A stretch of 64,000 nucleotides of DNA from Streptomyces fradiae ATCC 10745 = DSM 40063 (GTDB lineage: Bacteria; Actinomycetota; Actinomycetes; Streptomycetales; Streptomycetaceae): the NCBI RefSeq assembly GCF_008704425.1, contig NZ_CP023696.1, positions 2,528,501-2,592,500 of the forward strand. Reading direction: 5' to 3'. The notes under the pieces were generated by a model. It made no database searches. It was given only the letters and a program-made list of their open reading frames with translations, and was not told the origin of the DNA. Shown in pieces: positions 63,483-64,000 of the stretch (its first letter is position 1; each line of letters begins with the position of its first letter). Position numbers and translations under genes: made by a program.

Positions 63483-64000
63483 ATGACCGACTCGCAGGCG
63501 GCCGTGCCGCCCCCCGCCCCGTCGTCGTACCTGCCGTCCGCGGCCCGGATATTCGTCGCGGGCCACCGCGGCCTCGTGGGGTCCGCGATGGTCCGCCGGC
63601 TGACCGCCGACGGCCACGAGGTGATCACCCGCGACCGCGCCTCGCTCGACCTGCGGGACGCCGCCGCCACCGGCGCGTTCCTCGCGGGCGTACGGCCTGA
63701 CGCCGTGGTCCTGGCGGCCGCCAAGGTCGGCGGCATCCTCGCGAACAGCACGCAGCCCGTGCCGTTCCTGGAGGACAACCTGCGCATCCAGCTCAGCGTC
63801 ATCGCGGGCGCCCACGCGGCCGGTGTGCCGCGGCTGCTGTTCCTCGGCTCGTCGTGCATCTACCCCAAGCACGCCCCGCAGCCCATCCGCGAGGACGCGC
63901 TGCTGACCGGCCCGCTGGAGCCCACGAACGAGCCGTACGCCCTGGCGAAGATCGCCGGGATCTGCCAGGTCCAGTCCTACCGGCGGCAGTTCGGCGCGGC
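63483..64000 (+). CDS. fcl: GDP-L-fucose synthase, 5' part (cut by window edge)
   Basis: 172 codons present; the family is about 310-330 residues, so roughly half is outside. NADP motif FVAGHRGLVGSAM, AAKVGGI, catalytic Ser region LGSSCIYPK and the Tyr-xxx-Lys of EPYALAKIAG are visible. Epimerises and reduces the Gmd product to GDP-L-fucose. ATG 63483; an in-frame ATG at 63471 is an alternative. Confidence 0.94.
   Translation, partial: MTDSQAAVPPPAPSSYLPSAARIFVAGHRGLVGSAMVRRLTADGHEVITRDRASLDLRDAAATGAFLAGVRPDAVVLAAAKVGGILANSTQPVPFLEDNLRIQLSVIAGAHAAGVPRLLFLGSSCIYPKHAPQPIREDALLTGPLEPTNEPYALAKIAGICQVQSYRRQFGA

Overview
The window is about 64 kb of very high-GC actinobacterial DNA. The developmental regulator whiB, F420 biosynthesis genes, GTG/TTG starts, and rare TTA codons confined to one operon all point to Streptomyces. 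No rRNA, tRNA, CRISPR array, IS element or phage gene was seen. Most of the first 46 kb looks like Streptomyces core chromosome; the right-hand third is an accessory surface-polysaccharide locus.

Layout. 1-8.4 kb: manB (cut by the window edge), a DUF3499 gene, a zincin-like protein, a DUF5719 envelope protein and a very large membrane glycosyltransferase. 8.4-10.7 kb: a non-coding 15-bp repeat array, whiB, and a cysteine dioxygenase gene preceded by a tiny Cys-rich leader ORF. 10.7-18.9 kb: fbiA-fbiB (coenzyme F420), a DNA-3-methyladenine glycosylase-like gene, manC, a secreted PGRP-type amidase and a TIGR03089 gene. 19-28.6 kb: five LytR-CpsA-Psr (LCP) glycopolymer transferases with a thioesterase among them. 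28.8-29.8 kb: a family 2 glycosyltransferase.

30.4-35.9 kb holds the most interesting find: a six-gene operon between two core genes. It encodes a stand-alone NRPS adenylation domain whose specificity code reads as threonine, a free carrier protein, a SyrB2-type non-heme iron halogenase (His-Gln-Ala facial motif), an AlaX/fluorothreonyl-tRNA-deacylase-like editing protein, an EamA exporter and a type II thioesterase. The simplest reading is a pathway that chlorinates carrier-bound threonine, releases 4-chloro-L-threonine as a free antimetabolite, exports it, and protects the producer by hydrolysing mischarged tRNA. The first gene has two TTA codons and the exporter has one, suggesting bldA control. 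A perfect Crp-like palindrome lies upstream.

36-46.5 kb is again core-like: acyl-CoA dehydrogenase, UDP-glucose dehydrogenase, dipeptidase-purE-purK, a GtrA-like protein, a two-component system and a POT peptide transporter.

46.9 kb to the end encodes a Wzx/Wzy-style glycopolymer system: a sixth LCP protein, a CDP-alcohol phosphatidyltransferase, a cytidylyltransferase, two GT4 glycosyltransferases, a Wzz-like protein with a degenerate P-loop, a flippase, a polymerase, an acyltransferase, a lipoprotein, a large secreted propeller/LamG protein, and gmd plus a partial fcl for GDP-L-fucose. manB and manC at the left would supply GDP-mannose to gmd, and ugd would supply UDP-glucuronate, so both ends of the window can serve cell-surface glycan synthesis.
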